This document shows, piece by piece, positions 1 to 6,873 of a stretch of DNA of 7,685 nucleotides. This DNA comes from JAAYCI01 sp031551695. GTDB lineage: Bacteria; Bacillota; Clostridia; Oscillospirales; Ruminococcaceae. How positions within the stretch are numbered: position 1 is the first letter of the stretch; each line of letters begins with the position of its first letter. The stretch is from the NCBI GenBank assembly GCA_031551695.1, contig JAVBNG010000054.1, forward strand, positions 1-7,685, in the 5' to 3' direction. A program made the position numbers and the translations under genes. The notes under the pieces were generated by a model. That model saw only the letters and a program-made list of their open reading frames with translations. It was not told where the DNA came from and made no database searches.

Positions 1-1541
1 CCGAGTCTTGCGTGCTGCTGAAAAATGACGGCGCCGCTTTGCCGCTTGCGGCGGGCGCGAACATCGCCGTCATCGGCAAGTTCGCCAAAGAACCGCGCTA
101 CCAGGGCGCGGGCAGCAGCAAAATCAATCCCACCCGCATGGACAACGCCTGCGACGAGCTGGCCGCCCTTGGCTTCAACGTCACCTACGCCGACGGCTAC
201 AAGGGTGTTTACACCAACGAGCCGCTGGTGGCCGAGGCCTGCGGCGTGGCCAAGGGCAAGGACGCCGTCATTGTTTTTGCCGGCCTGCCCGCTGAATTTG
301 AAAGCGAGGGCTTTGACCGCGAAAAGCTGGACATGCCCGACAGCCACAATTACCTGATTGAAAAGGTGGCCGCCACAAACCCGAACACCATTGTGGTGCT
401 GCAGCTGGGCGCGCCTGTCACCACGCCCTTTGCAGATAAAGTAAAAGCCCTCGTGGCGGCCTATCTTGGCGGCCAGGCCGGGGGCGGCGGCATTGCGGAC
501 GTACTGGCCGGCAAGGTAAACCCTTCCGGCAAGCTGGCCGAGACCTGGCCCGCGAAGTTGGCCGACGTTCCCTGCTGCAACTATTTCCCCGGCGGCGAAA
601 AAACCGTGGAGTACCGCGAAAGCATTTTTGTGGGCTACCGTTATTATGAAAGCGCGGGCAAACCCGTGCCGTGGGCATTCGGCCACGGCAAAAGCTACAC
701 CAGCTTCGAATATTCCGGCCTTGCGGTGTCCAGCACGGAATACACGGGCGTGGAGGACGTGACCGTGTACTGCACGGTCAAAAACACCGGCCCAGTGGCC
801 GGTGCGGAAGTGGTGCAGCTGTATGTGGGCCTGCCCAAGGGCAAAGTGATGCGCGCCATGAAAGAGCTGAAGGACTTCGACAAAGTGTACCTGGAGCCGG
901 GCGAGAGCAAGGTGGTCAGCTTCCGGCTGAACCGCCGTACCTTCGCCTATTACAACCCCGCCGCAAGCATGTGGTGCGTGGAGGGCGGCACCTACAACAT
1001 CCATGCCGCCGCCGCCAGCAACGACGTGCGCCTGTCCGCCACCATCCGCGTGGTGGGCGACGGAAAAGAGACTTTGCTGGCAAGCCAGCTAATCGACTGC
1101 CCCGAATACTTCAACCTGCCCGGCGCCACCGGCGGCGTGAACGCCAGCCTTGTTATCAGCGACAGTTCCTTCGCGGCCCTGTACGGCAAGGCCCTGCCAC
1201 CCGCAAAGCGCGACGCGAACGCCCCCTTTGACGAAAACAGCACCCTGGCCGATTTGCAAAGCACCTTCGTGGGAAAACAAATCAAGCGCATTGTGGCGAA
1301 ACAGGCAAAGCAGTTGGTGCCTGCCACCGGCGAAGACACGGATGACCTTTCCGTGATGATGGACGCCATGCTGATGGACATGCCCTTGCGCGGCATGGTG
1401 ATGATGAGCGGCGGAGCGCTTACCAATGCGCGCATGAACGGCATTTTGGAAATGGCGAACGGCAAATTCTTTACAGGCCTTGGCAAGCTGATTGCCAAAG
1501 AAAAAAACAGCGGCGGGGCCGCCCAGAGTAAAGGAGAGTGA
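1..1541 (+). CDS. Glycoside hydrolase family 3 beta-glucosidase, 5' end missing
   Basis: The reading frame is open from the left edge; in-frame codons before base 12 read E-S-C and lead into VLLKND, the usual GH3 'ESxVLLKN' motif. The true start and the N-terminal TIM barrel with the nucleophile Asp are therefore outside the window. Counting the GTG at base 12 as residue 1, the C-terminal alpha/beta sandwich runs to about residue 185. It includes ESEGFDRE (97-104), whose Glu99 is the likely general acid/base, and NPSGKLAETWP (170-180). A fibronectin III-like domain follows (about 225-348), with GAEVVQLYVG at 264-273. The last ~150 residues are an extra tail containing DMPLRGMVMMSGG, which I recall from clostridial GH3 enzymes. 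The family removes terminal beta-linked sugars from oligosaccharides or glycosides. No signal peptide can be judged. The stop lies three bases before the next gene, so the two are probably co-transcribed. The family call is firm; the substrate is unknown. Confidence 0.93.
   Translation, partial: ESCVLLKNDGAALPLAAGANIAVIGKFAKEPRYQGAGSSKINPTRMDNACDELAALGFNVTYADGYKGVYTNEPLVAEACGVAKGKDAVIVFAGLPAEFESEGFDREKLDMPDSHNYLIEKVAATNPNTIVVLQLGAPVTTPFADKVKALVAAYLGGQAGGGGIADVLAGKVNPSGKLAETWPAKLADVPCCNYFPGGEKTVEYRESIFVGYRYYESAGKPVPWAFGHGKSYTSFEYSGLAVSSTEYTGVEDVTVYCTVKNTGPVAGAEVVQLYVGLPKGKVMRAMKELKDFDKVYLEPGESKVVSFRLNRRTFAYYNPAASMWCVEGGTYNIHAAAASNDVRLSATIRVVGDGKETLLASQLIDCPEYFNLPGATGGVNASLVISDSSFAALYGKALPPAKRDANAPFDENSTLADLQSTFVGKQIKRIVAKQAKQLVPATGEDTDDLSVMMDAMLMDMPLRGMVMMSGGALTNARMNGILEMANGKFFTGLGKLIAKEKNSGGAAQSKGE
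1531..1536 (+). promoter_or_regulatory. Ribosome binding site that favours the 1545 start
   Basis: AAGGAG ends eight bases before the ATG at 1545 and overlaps the last codons of the GH3 gene. The alternative in-frame ATG at 1686, which would give the usual OYE N terminus, has only GC-rich sequence upstream and no such site. This supports translation from 1545 and coupling to the gene upstream. Confidence 0.7.
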
Positions 1542-1544
1542 CCC

Positions 1545-3863
1545 ATGCACACAGACGCATTCGTCCGGCAGCTTGTTTCCGGCTACGACACCTGGCCCCG
1601 CTTTGCCGCCGGGGGTGATTCCCAAGCTTCAAGCGACGCCGCATCATCTTCAAAGGACGGTTCTCCGTCCTTTGGCGCGGCCGCTATGACACAGGACCTG
1701 TACCCCTACACAGAGCTGTTTTCCCCCATCCAAATCAACAAAACCATCATCAAAAACCGCATCGTCATGGCCCCCATGGGCAACATCGATATGGCCGAGG
1801 AGACCGGCAGGCCGAGCACACAAATGCTGGAATACTTCTTCGCCCGGGCAAAGGGCGGCGCGGGGCTTATCACCACCGGCCTCGTCCCGGTCAGCTTCGG
1901 CATCGACAATTCCATCATCGAGCTGGGCGACCTCTCCTATTTCCCCCGCATCGACCGCAGCCGCACCGTTTTGGTGGGCTGGCGCAATCTGGCGCAGGGC
2001 GTGCACGCCTTTGGGGCAAAGATTTTTGTGCAGCTCACGCCGGGCCTTGGCCGCGTGGGCAACCCGCAGTGCCTGCTTACCCAGACGAAACTGCCTGTGT
2101 CCGCCTCTTTCAACCCAAACTTTTACATTTCGTCCATCCCGTGCTGGCGGTTATCGGACCGGAAACTCAAAAAAATCATCAAAAACGCGGGCCAGGCCGC
2201 GGCGGACAGCCACGCCATGGGCCTGGACGGCGTGTACCTGCACGGCCACGAGGGCTATTTGCTGGAGCAGGTGACGAACCCCGCCTTCAACCGCCGCAAG
2301 CTTGGCCGCTATGCCGACTGGCAGCGCTTTGGCGTGGACATGGTGCGGGAAATGCGCCGCCGCGTGGGGCCGCACTATCCCATCATGTACCGCATCGACC
2401 TCTCCCTTGCCCTGAACGAGACCTACGGCCGGCGCATGGAAGGCGGCACCTTGAAGAAATTCACGAACGGCCGCAGCGTTGACATGACCCTCGACTACAT
2501 GAAAGCCCTTGTGGCGGCAGGGGTAGACATTTTCGACGTGGACCTCGGCTGCTACGACAACTGGTGGCTGCCCCATCCGCCTTCCTCCATGCCCGCCGGG
2601 TGCTTTTTGCCCGTGGCGCGGCTGGTGAAAGAACATTTTGAAAAAGAGGGCATCAAATCCAACGCCGGCGTTCCGGTGCCCGTGGTGGGCGTGGGCAAGC
2701 TGGGCTACCCGGACCTTGCCGAGGCCGCTTTGCGAAACGGCGACTGTGACATGGTGATGCTGGGCCGCCCGCTGCTGGCCGACGCCGACTGGCCGAACAA
2801 GGCCTACGCGGGCGAGGTGGAGGCCATCCGCCCGTGCATCGGCTGCCAGGAGGGGTGCCTGAACGAGTTTGTGGAGGGCGGCCACCCCCAGTGCGCCGTA
2901 AACCCGCGCAGCGGCTTCGAGTACATGCTGCCGGAAATTCCGCCGGACGCCCCGGTGAAAAAGAAAATCGCCGTGGTGGGCGGCGGCCCGGCGGGCGTCA
3001 TTTTCGCCCTCACGGCGGCACAGCGCGGCCACAAGGTGGAGCTGTTTGAAAAAACCGCCTCCGTGGGCGGGCGCATCATACCGGGCTCAGTCCCCGCCAT
3101 CAAATTCGACATCCGCAACTACCTCACCTGGATGCAAAACGAACTGAAAACCGCTGAAAAGGCCGGCAAATTGAAGGTGCATTTCAATGCGGAAGCCGAC
3201 GCCGACACCCTGAAGAAGGGCAAGTTCGACGCGGCGGTGGTGGCCATCGGCACAAAGGTGTCCGCTTTGCCCGTGCCCGGGGCGGACGAGGCCAAAACCG
3301 TGCAGGCCATCGACCTGCTGAACGACCCCGCTTTGCTGGGCGGCGCCAAAAACGTGGTGGTGGTGGGCGGAGGCAGCGTCGGGTGCGAAGTGGCCGAATG
3401 GCTGTGCTACGAAAAAGGCGCCGCCGTCACCGTGGTGGAAATTCTGCCCTATTTTATGGACGGCGTATGCACCGCGAACCGCGGCCATTTGCTGCATGCC
3501 CTGCACGACGGCGGCGCAAAGCTGCTGAACTGCGCCAAAGTGTCCTCCCTTGCGGGCGGCAAAGTGACGGTGCAAAAAAACAACCATAAAAACGTGCCGG
3601 ACCCATACAATTCCTGGTCCCCCATTTTGCCCGAGAACATCGAAAACCCGCTGGCCCCGAAGCTGGGCGAGGAGCTTACCGATGTGACGCTTGACGCCGA
3701 CCTTGTGGTGCTGGCCATCGGCGGCAAGGCGGACGACGCCCTGTATTTCGACATCCAGAAGGCAAACGCCGCCGCCGAGGTATATCCCATGGGCGACAGC
3801 TTTAGTCCCGGCCGCGTGCTGGAAGCCGTGCGCGCGGCCTACCGCCTTGGCACCACCATCTAG
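1545..3863 (+). CDS. OYE-family NAD(P)H:flavin oxidoreductase with 4Fe-4S cluster (2,4-dienoyl-CoA reductase / BaiCD-BaiH type)
   Basis: The 772-residue protein has the domain order of 2,4-dienoyl-CoA reductase, 2-enoate reductase, bile-acid BaiCD/BaiH and daidzein reductase. The FMN TIM barrel spans about 55-425, starting at LFSPIQINKTIIKNRIVMAPM. HGHEGYLLEQ (233-242) holds Tyr238, matching the proton donor of E. coli FadH. The 4Fe-4S motif is C431-X2-C434-X3-C438-X11-C450. The FAD Rossmann motif GGGPAG is at 479-484, the NAD(P)H motif GGGSVG at 608-613, and a closing GD motif at 750-751. Known members pass hydride from NAD(P)H through FAD, Fe-S and FMN to reduce an activated C=C bond in the cytoplasm. 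The BaiH-like GCYDNWWLPHPP (335-346) replaces the FadH 'WHEAR' region. It is longer than the ~640-670 residues usual for the family. Part of that is residues 1-47 before Met48, a Ser/Gly/Ala-rich extension encoding a hairpin. The start at 1545 is chosen for its ribosome site; 1686 is the alternative. The substrate is not predictable. Confidence 0.92.
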   Translation: MHTDAFVRQLVSGYDTWPRFAAGGDSQASSDAASSSKDGSPSFGAAAMTQDLYPYTELFSPIQINKTIIKNRIVMAPMGNIDMAEETGRPSTQMLEYFFARAKGGAGLITTGLVPVSFGIDNSIIELGDLSYFPRIDRSRTVLVGWRNLAQGVHAFGAKIFVQLTPGLGRVGNPQCLLTQTKLPVSASFNPNFYISSIPCWRLSDRKLKKIIKNAGQAAADSHAMGLDGVYLHGHEGYLLEQVTNPAFNRRKLGRYADWQRFGVDMVREMRRRVGPHYPIMYRIDLSLALNETYGRRMEGGTLKKFTNGRSVDMTLDYMKALVAAGVDIFDVDLGCYDNWWLPHPPSSMPAGCFLPVARLVKEHFEKEGIKSNAGVPVPVVGVGKLGYPDLAEAALRNGDCDMVMLGRPLLADADWPNKAYAGEVEAIRPCIGCQEGCLNEFVEGGHPQCAVNPRSGFEYMLPEIPPDAPVKKKIAVVGGGPAGVIFALTAAQRGHKVELFEKTASVGGRIIPGSVPAIKFDIRNYLTWMQNELKTAEKAGKLKVHFNAEADADTLKKGKFDAAVVAIGTKVSALPVPGADEAKTVQAIDLLNDPALLGGAKNVVVVGGGSVGCEVAEWLCYEKGAAVTVVEILPYFMDGVCTANRGHLLHALHDGGAKLLNCAKVSSLAGGKVTVQKNNHKNVPDPYNSWSPILPENIENPLAPKLGEELTDVTLDADLVVLAIGGKADDALYFDIQKANAAAEVYPMGDSFSPGRVLEAVRAAYRLGTTI
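1651..1674 (+). repeat. Perfect 10-bp hairpin inside the 5' end of the OYE gene
   Basis: CAAAGGACGG (1651-1660) pairs perfectly with CCGTCCTTTG (1665-1674) around the loop TTCT. It lies within the codons for the non-conserved N-terminal extension and is read through in frame. The right arm continues as CTTTGGCGCG, which recurs in inverted orientation beside the hairpin at 3893-3911. No T-run follows, so it is not a standard terminator. It could be a small dispersed repeat inserted in frame, or an RNA structure affecting translation. Confidence 0.6.
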
Positions 3864-3892
3864 GCCGGTGCCCGGCCGGGCAGTATCGCGCC

Positions 3893-3911
3893 AAAGACGC
3901 GATGCGTCTTT
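3893..3911. repeat. Intergenic hairpin, inverted relative of the 1651 hairpin
   Basis: AAAGACGC (3893-3900) pairs with GCGTCTTT (3904-3911) around a three-base loop in the gap between the OYE and AcnX genes. On the minus strand it reads AAAGACGC-loop-GCGTCTTTGGCGCG. It therefore shares the CTTTGGCGCG arm-plus-flank with the hairpin at 1651-1674. This suggests two copies of a small repeat family in opposite orientations, but the shared core is short. Confidence 0.45.
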
Positions 3912-3920
3912 TCCGCTCTG

Positions 3921-3953
3921 GGTGCAAATACCCGCTTTGCGCCTTCGTTTTTT
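3921..3953 (+). terminator. Weak intrinsic terminator or attenuator between OYE and AcnX genes
   Basis: GGTGCAAA (3921-3928) can pair with TTTGCGCC (3936-3943), including one G-T pair, around a seven-base loop. Six T residues follow at 3948-3953 after a four-base gap. The stem is modest and the T-run is offset. It may only partly stop transcription and so lower AcnX expression relative to the upstream genes. No clear promoter is visible between it and the AcnX ribosome site. Confidence 0.4.
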
Positions 3954-3970
3954 CGTAACAAGCAAGCTTT

Positions 3971-3976
3971 AGGAGG
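3971..3976 (+). promoter_or_regulatory. Ribosome binding site of AcnX large subunit
   Basis: A full AGGAGG lies seven bases before the ATG at 3984. It fixes the start of the AcnX large subunit, which then begins MQLTPGQQAVLDG as expected for the family. Confidence 0.8.
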
Positions 3977-3983
3977 CGATGCC

Positions 3984-5258
3984 ATGCAACTCACACCCGG
4001 CCAACAGGCCGTTTTGGACGGCCAGGAAGGCGAGACACTGCAAAAGGTGATGAAAACCTTGGTCATGTACGGCGACACCTTCGGCGCCGACAAAATGGTG
4101 GACGTCACCGGCAAAAAAGGCCATCTTGTCACCAGCTTCGGCCTTGGCGTGATGAAGGCCGTGTATTCCCTGATGGACGAGCTGATCGCAGGCGGCGCCA
4201 TCTCGAAGCAGCCCTTCAGCGTGGACCCGCGCCCGCTGGACAAAAACGTGCCGTCGGGTTTTGCGCAAAACCTGTTTTTCAAGGTGATGTACTCGAAACA
4301 GGACAGCTATGAAACACAGCTGAAAACCCTCGGCCTGATGGAAGAAAACGCCTTTACCTGCACCTGCTACATGGACGAAGTGGGCAATGTGCCGCAAAAG
4401 GGCGAAATCCTCAGCTGGGCCGAAAGCAGTGCCGTGGTGTACGCGAACTCCGTACTTGGCGCGCGGTGCAACCGCAACTCCGGCATCATCGAGCTGTTCG
4501 GCTCCATCGCAGGCTGCGTACCCCACTTCGGCCTGCTGACGGACGAAGGGCGCAGGGCCACCTGGGTGGTGGCCGTGCAAACCAGCACTGCGCCCGAGGC
4601 CCAGGTTCTGGGCAGCGCCATCGGCATGAAGGTGATGGAGGACGTACCCTACATCAGGGGCCTCGACCGCTTCATTGGAACAGAACTGACACAAGATGCC
4701 AAAGATTACCTGAAAGACATGGGCGCAGCCTCGGCGTCAAACGGGGCCGTGGGGCTTTTCCATGTGGAAAATCTTACGCCTGAGGCCGCCGAACAGGGCG
4801 ACGCCCTTGTCGCCCCCGGTGCAAAGACCTATGTCATCGACGACGCGGAGCTTGCCCGCGTCAAAAACGGCTACCCCTGCATCTGGAAAGACAAAGCCGC
4901 CGCGCCGAAGCTCTGCTTCATCGGCTGCCCGCACCTGTCCCTTTCCCAGCTGCACCGCTGGACGGAGCACATCACCGCCGCGCTGGCCGAAAACGGCCGC
5001 GCCAAGGTGGCCGTGCCCACGGTGTTTACCGCCGCGCCGCAGGTGGCCGCCGCCTTCCGCAAAACGCCCGCCGCGGCACAGCTTGCCGAAACAGGCGTGG
5101 TGCTCTCCAGCATCTGCCCCCTCATGTACATGAACAACCCGCTTTGCGGCAAAATGCCCGTTATCACAAACTCCAATAAACTGCGCACCTACACCTCCGC
5201 GCGCTACCACACGGACGCGGACATCCTCAGCCAAATTACCGGGAAGGGGGCGATGTAA
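3984..5258 (+). CDS. Aconitase X (AcnX, DUF521) catalytic large subunit
   Basis: The 424-residue product matches the aconitase X catalytic domain along its length. It has the N-terminal MxLTPxQQAxLDG; TCTCYM (125-130); ESSAVVYANSVLGARC (147-162); IGCPHLSLSQL (313-323); and the C-terminal C378 region with TNSNKLRTY (395-403). Studied members are metal-dependent hydro-lyases: bacterial cis-3-hydroxy-L-proline dehydratase and archaeal mevalonate-5-phosphate dehydratase. C126, C315 and C378 sit at positions I recall as conserved and are candidate iron or Fe-S ligands. Two places differ from the consensus I remember: GARC where GART is usual, and TCTC where TCTP is usual. The C terminus also stops without the late Cys seen in several homologues. 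The enzyme needs the swivel-domain subunit encoded directly downstream. The family is clear; the substrate is open, and neither known activity should be assumed. Confidence 0.92.
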   Translation: MQLTPGQQAVLDGQEGETLQKVMKTLVMYGDTFGADKMVDVTGKKGHLVTSFGLGVMKAVYSLMDELIAGGAISKQPFSVDPRPLDKNVPSGFAQNLFFKVMYSKQDSYETQLKTLGLMEENAFTCTCYMDEVGNVPQKGEILSWAESSAVVYANSVLGARCNRNSGIIELFGSIAGCVPHFGLLTDEGRRATWVVAVQTSTAPEAQVLGSAIGMKVMEDVPYIRGLDRFIGTELTQDAKDYLKDMGAASASNGAVGLFHVENLTPEAAEQGDALVAPGAKTYVIDDAELARVKNGYPCIWKDKAAAPKLCFIGCPHLSLSQLHRWTEHITAALAENGRAKVAVPTVFTAAPQVAAAFRKTPAAAQLAETGVVLSSICPLMYMNNPLCGKMPVITNSNKLRTYTSARYHTDADILSQITGKGAM

Positions 5259-5702
5259 ATGGCACAGACTTTCAAAGGCCGCGTGGTGGTGCCGGGCAAC
5301 TGCACCGCCGAGGCCCTCGTCACCAAAAACGGCTTCAACACCCTGGCCAGCTACCAAAAAAGCCTGATGTTTGGCGACAAAGCCGCCAAATGCTCCGACC
5401 AGAACAACCCGGATATCTACGAAAAGCCCATGGCGGGCAAGGCCCTGTGCCTGCCGCAAACCATCGGCAGCACCACCGGCGGCATGGTGCTGTACTGCGC
5501 TGCTTCCATGGACCGCCAGCCCGCGTGCCTCCTGTTTTCCCAGCCCATTGATTCCCTCGCCGCCGCCGGGGCCATTCTGGCCGACGTGTGGACGGACAGC
5601 CTTCTCCCCACCATCGACAGCCTCGGCGACGACTTCCTCGCCGCCGTGAAAACCGGCATGTCCGTCACCGTAAAAGAGGACGGCACGGTGGAGTTGGCCT
5701 GA
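5259..5702 (+). CDS. Aconitase X (AcnX, DUF126) swivel-domain small subunit
   Basis: The ATG follows the large-subunit stop codon without a gap, and GAAGGGGG at 5243-5250 serves as ribosome site. The 147-residue product is of the usual length for the family. It shows KGRVVVPGNCTAEALVT (6-22), a central MAGKALCLPQTIGSTTGG (58-75) and the SQPIDSLAAAGAILADVW segment. The GST at 70-72 corresponds to the Gly-Ser segment of the swivel active-site loop, where Ser contacts substrate in aconitase-type enzymes. Together with the large subunit it should form a cytoplasmic heterodimeric dehydratase; in some bacteria the two parts are fused. The abutting genes point to translational coupling and equal subunit supply. 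It is the last gene of the plus-strand operon, before a hairpin shared with the convergent cassette. Confidence 0.92.
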   Translation: MAQTFKGRVVVPGNCTAEALVTKNGFNTLASYQKSLMFGDKAAKCSDQNNPDIYEKPMAGKALCLPQTIGSTTGGMVLYCAASMDRQPACLLFSQPIDSLAAAGAILADVWTDSLLPTIDSLGDDFLAAVKTGMSVTVKEDGTVELA

Positions 5703-5722
5703 TTTTTACCCGCCCAACCAAC

Positions 5723-5761
5723 AAAAACGGCCCGCCCCGTTCATCAGAACGCGGCGGGCCG
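5723..5761 (-). terminator. Terminator between the convergent operons
   Basis: A nine-pair GC stem (5728-5736 with 5753-5761) is extended, after one C-C mismatch, by CGTTC/GAACG around ATCA. On the minus strand it is followed by five T residues (A-run 5723-5727). It thus ends the inhibitor gene array about 16 bases after the last stop codon. On the plus strand only CTTT follows, so termination of the AcnX transcript there is probably weaker. Confidence 0.8.
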
Positions 5762-5776
5762 CTTTGAAACTCAACT

Positions 5777-6106
5777 TCACGATTTCAGCACAAACCGGGC
5801 CATAGACCTCTCACTCACCTCATCAAAAATTTCTAATATTTTTGCCATTACATCAGAGAGGTCTTCAGGCAGTGAAGCTGTCCCATAGATTTCAATGGTT
5901 CTGGGGTCGTCCCAAAAAAGACCATCAAGGCTGTCCCACAATGCGTCCAGGTTTTCGCCGTAATCATAGGGAAGTCCGAACTGCCTCTTCAATATCTGAT
6001 AGATCTCACCCCAATATTTGCAGCCTGTAAAATCCAGAATAATCGGGCCATCCGGGATCTTTCTGTAGGAATTGGGATCAGAAGGATCATAATATTCGTA
6101 TTCCAT
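5777..6106 (-). CDS. Barstar-family ribonuclease inhibitor, distal copy (Asp/Glu type)
   Basis: This 109-residue protein is the last of three barstar paralogs and lies just before the terminator. AGGAGGT seven bases upstream fixes the ATG at 6106. A longer TTG start at 6136 would run through that site. The barstar core is DYGENLDALWDSL (48-60). By hand alignment Asp54 and Asp58 match barstar Asp35 and Asp39, and Glu96 matches Glu76, so all three key acidic residues are kept. Barstar Tyr29 is replaced by Asp48, and Cys40 by Ser59. Barstar plugs the barnase active site with Asp39 and grips Arg59 with Asp35 and Glu76. It differs from the toxin-proximal copy at 17 of 109 positions, many on the presumed binding face. 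It may protect against a different, Arg59-type toxin not encoded here. About 20 residues precede the barstar core; their role is unknown. Confidence 0.9.
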   Translation of the reverse strand: MEYEYYDPSDPNSYRKIPDGPIILDFTGCKYWGEIYQILKRQFGLPYDYGENLDALWDSLDGLFWDDPRTIEIYGTASLPEDLSDVMAKILEIFDEVSERSMARFVLKS

Positions 6107-6162
6107 ATCGGCCACCTCCTCGTATGATTTCTCCAAGCAGGAAACTGTATTGAAACTTCACC

Positions 6163-6489
6163 TCACGATTTCAGCACGTATCGAATCTTTGAAATATTGC
6201 TTGCCTCATTAAAAATCTCCAATATTTCTGCCATTTCCTCAGAGAGGTCTTTGGGCAGTGAGGTAGTTCCATAGATTTTAATTGTAATGGGGTTGTAAAA
6301 GTAAAATCCCAAACAATCCCACAATGCAGCCAGGTTTTCACCGTAATAATCGGGAAATCCCAGCTGCCTTTTCAAAACCTGGTGGATTTCACCCAAATAT
6401 TTACAGCCAGTAAAATCCAAAATCACCGGACCTTCCGGAATCTTTCTGGGAGAATTGGGGTCTGAAGGGTCATAATATTCGTATTCCAT
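6163..6489 (-). CDS. Barstar-family ribonuclease inhibitor, middle copy (Ala/Glu type)
   Basis: This 108-residue product has the same N terminus (MEYEYYDPSDPNS) and the same upstream AGGAGGT as its neighbours. The core reads DYYGENLAALWDCL (47-60). Ala54 stands where barstar has Asp35, Asp58 keeps Asp39, and Glu95 matches Glu76. The loop after the core (GFYFYNP) is one residue shorter than in the flanking copies and equals barstar in length. It is the most diverged of the three throughout, so it is probably the oldest split or a separate acquisition. A 54-base spacer separates its start from the stop of the toxin-proximal inhibitor, and all three probably share one transcript. Its target is unknown; loss of the Asp35 equivalent suggests a specificity unlike classic barstar. 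Confidence 0.9.
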   Translation of the reverse strand: MEYEYYDPSDPNSPRKIPEGPVILDFTGCKYLGEIHQVLKRQLGFPDYYGENLAALWDCLGFYFYNPITIKIYGTTSLPKDLSEEMAEILEIFNEASNISKIRYVLKS

Positions 6490-6543
6490 ATCGGCCACCT
6501 CCTCGTATTATTTCTTGGGCAGGAAACAATATTAAACTTCATT

Positions 6544-6873
6544 TCACGACACAAGCACGAACCGGGCCTCTGAACTCTCACTCACTCTATCAAAGATTTT
6601 CAATATTTTCGCCATTATATCAGAGAGGTCATTGGGCAGTGAAGCAGTTCCGTAGATTTCAATGGTTCTGGGGTCGTCATAAAAGAAACCATCCAGACAA
6701 TCCCACAAGGCACTCAGGTTTTCACCATAGTAGTCGGGAAATCCAAACTGCCTCTTCAATATCTGGTGCATCTCACCCAAATATTTGCAGCCTGTAAAAT
6801 CCAGAATAATCGGGCCATCCGGGATCTTTCTGTAGGAATTGGGATCCGAAGGGTCATAATATTCGTATTCCAT
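6544..6873 (-). CDS. Barstar-family ribonuclease inhibitor overlapping the toxin gene (Ser/Arg type, presumed cognate)
   Basis: This 109-residue protein is the likely antitoxin of the overlapping barnase-like gene. Its ATG lies 17 bases inside the toxin reading frame, and its AGGAGGT is part of the toxin's last codons. The core is DYYGENLSALWDCL (47-60). Asp58 keeps barstar Asp39, which fills the catalytic pocket and meets Arg83, Arg87 and His102 of barnase. Ser54 replaces Asp35 and Arg96 replaces Glu76, the two residues that hold barnase Arg59. The toxin here has Asp at the Arg59 position, so Arg96 could form a reversed salt bridge. Tyr48 matches barstar Tyr29, and Cys59 matches Cys40. Overlap with the toxin fits translational coupling. 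The family is clear; pairing with this toxin is inferred from gene order and the residue match. Confidence 0.92.
   Translation of the reverse strand: MEYEYYDPSDPNSYRKIPDGPIILDFTGCKYLGEMHQILKRQFGFPDYYGENLSALWDCLDGFFYDDPRTIEIYGTASLPNDLSDIMAKILKIFDRVSESSEARFVLVS

Noticed and set aside
1651..1674. Hairpin as a transcription terminator between GH3 and OYE genes
   Set aside because: There is no T-run after it, and it lies inside an open frame with a well-placed upstream start.
2151..3032. Long minus-strand open frames opposite the OYE gene (also 3087-3965, 3969-4694, 4737-5459)
   Set aside because: They are antisense shadows of GC-rich genes with His/Ala/Gly-rich, family-less translations and no ribosome sites of note.
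3984..5702. Naming the AcnX pair as cis-3-hydroxyproline dehydratase or mevalonate-5-phosphate dehydratase
   Set aside because: Neighbouring genes give no proline or mevalonate pathway context and several motif residues differ, so only the family is supported.
6104..6136. Longer start (TTG at 6136) for the distal inhibitor
   Set aside because: It would read through the ribosome site. The shared AGGAGGT and shared MEYEYY N terminus of all three copies place the start at 6106; the same reasoning removes the GTG-based extensions of the other two.
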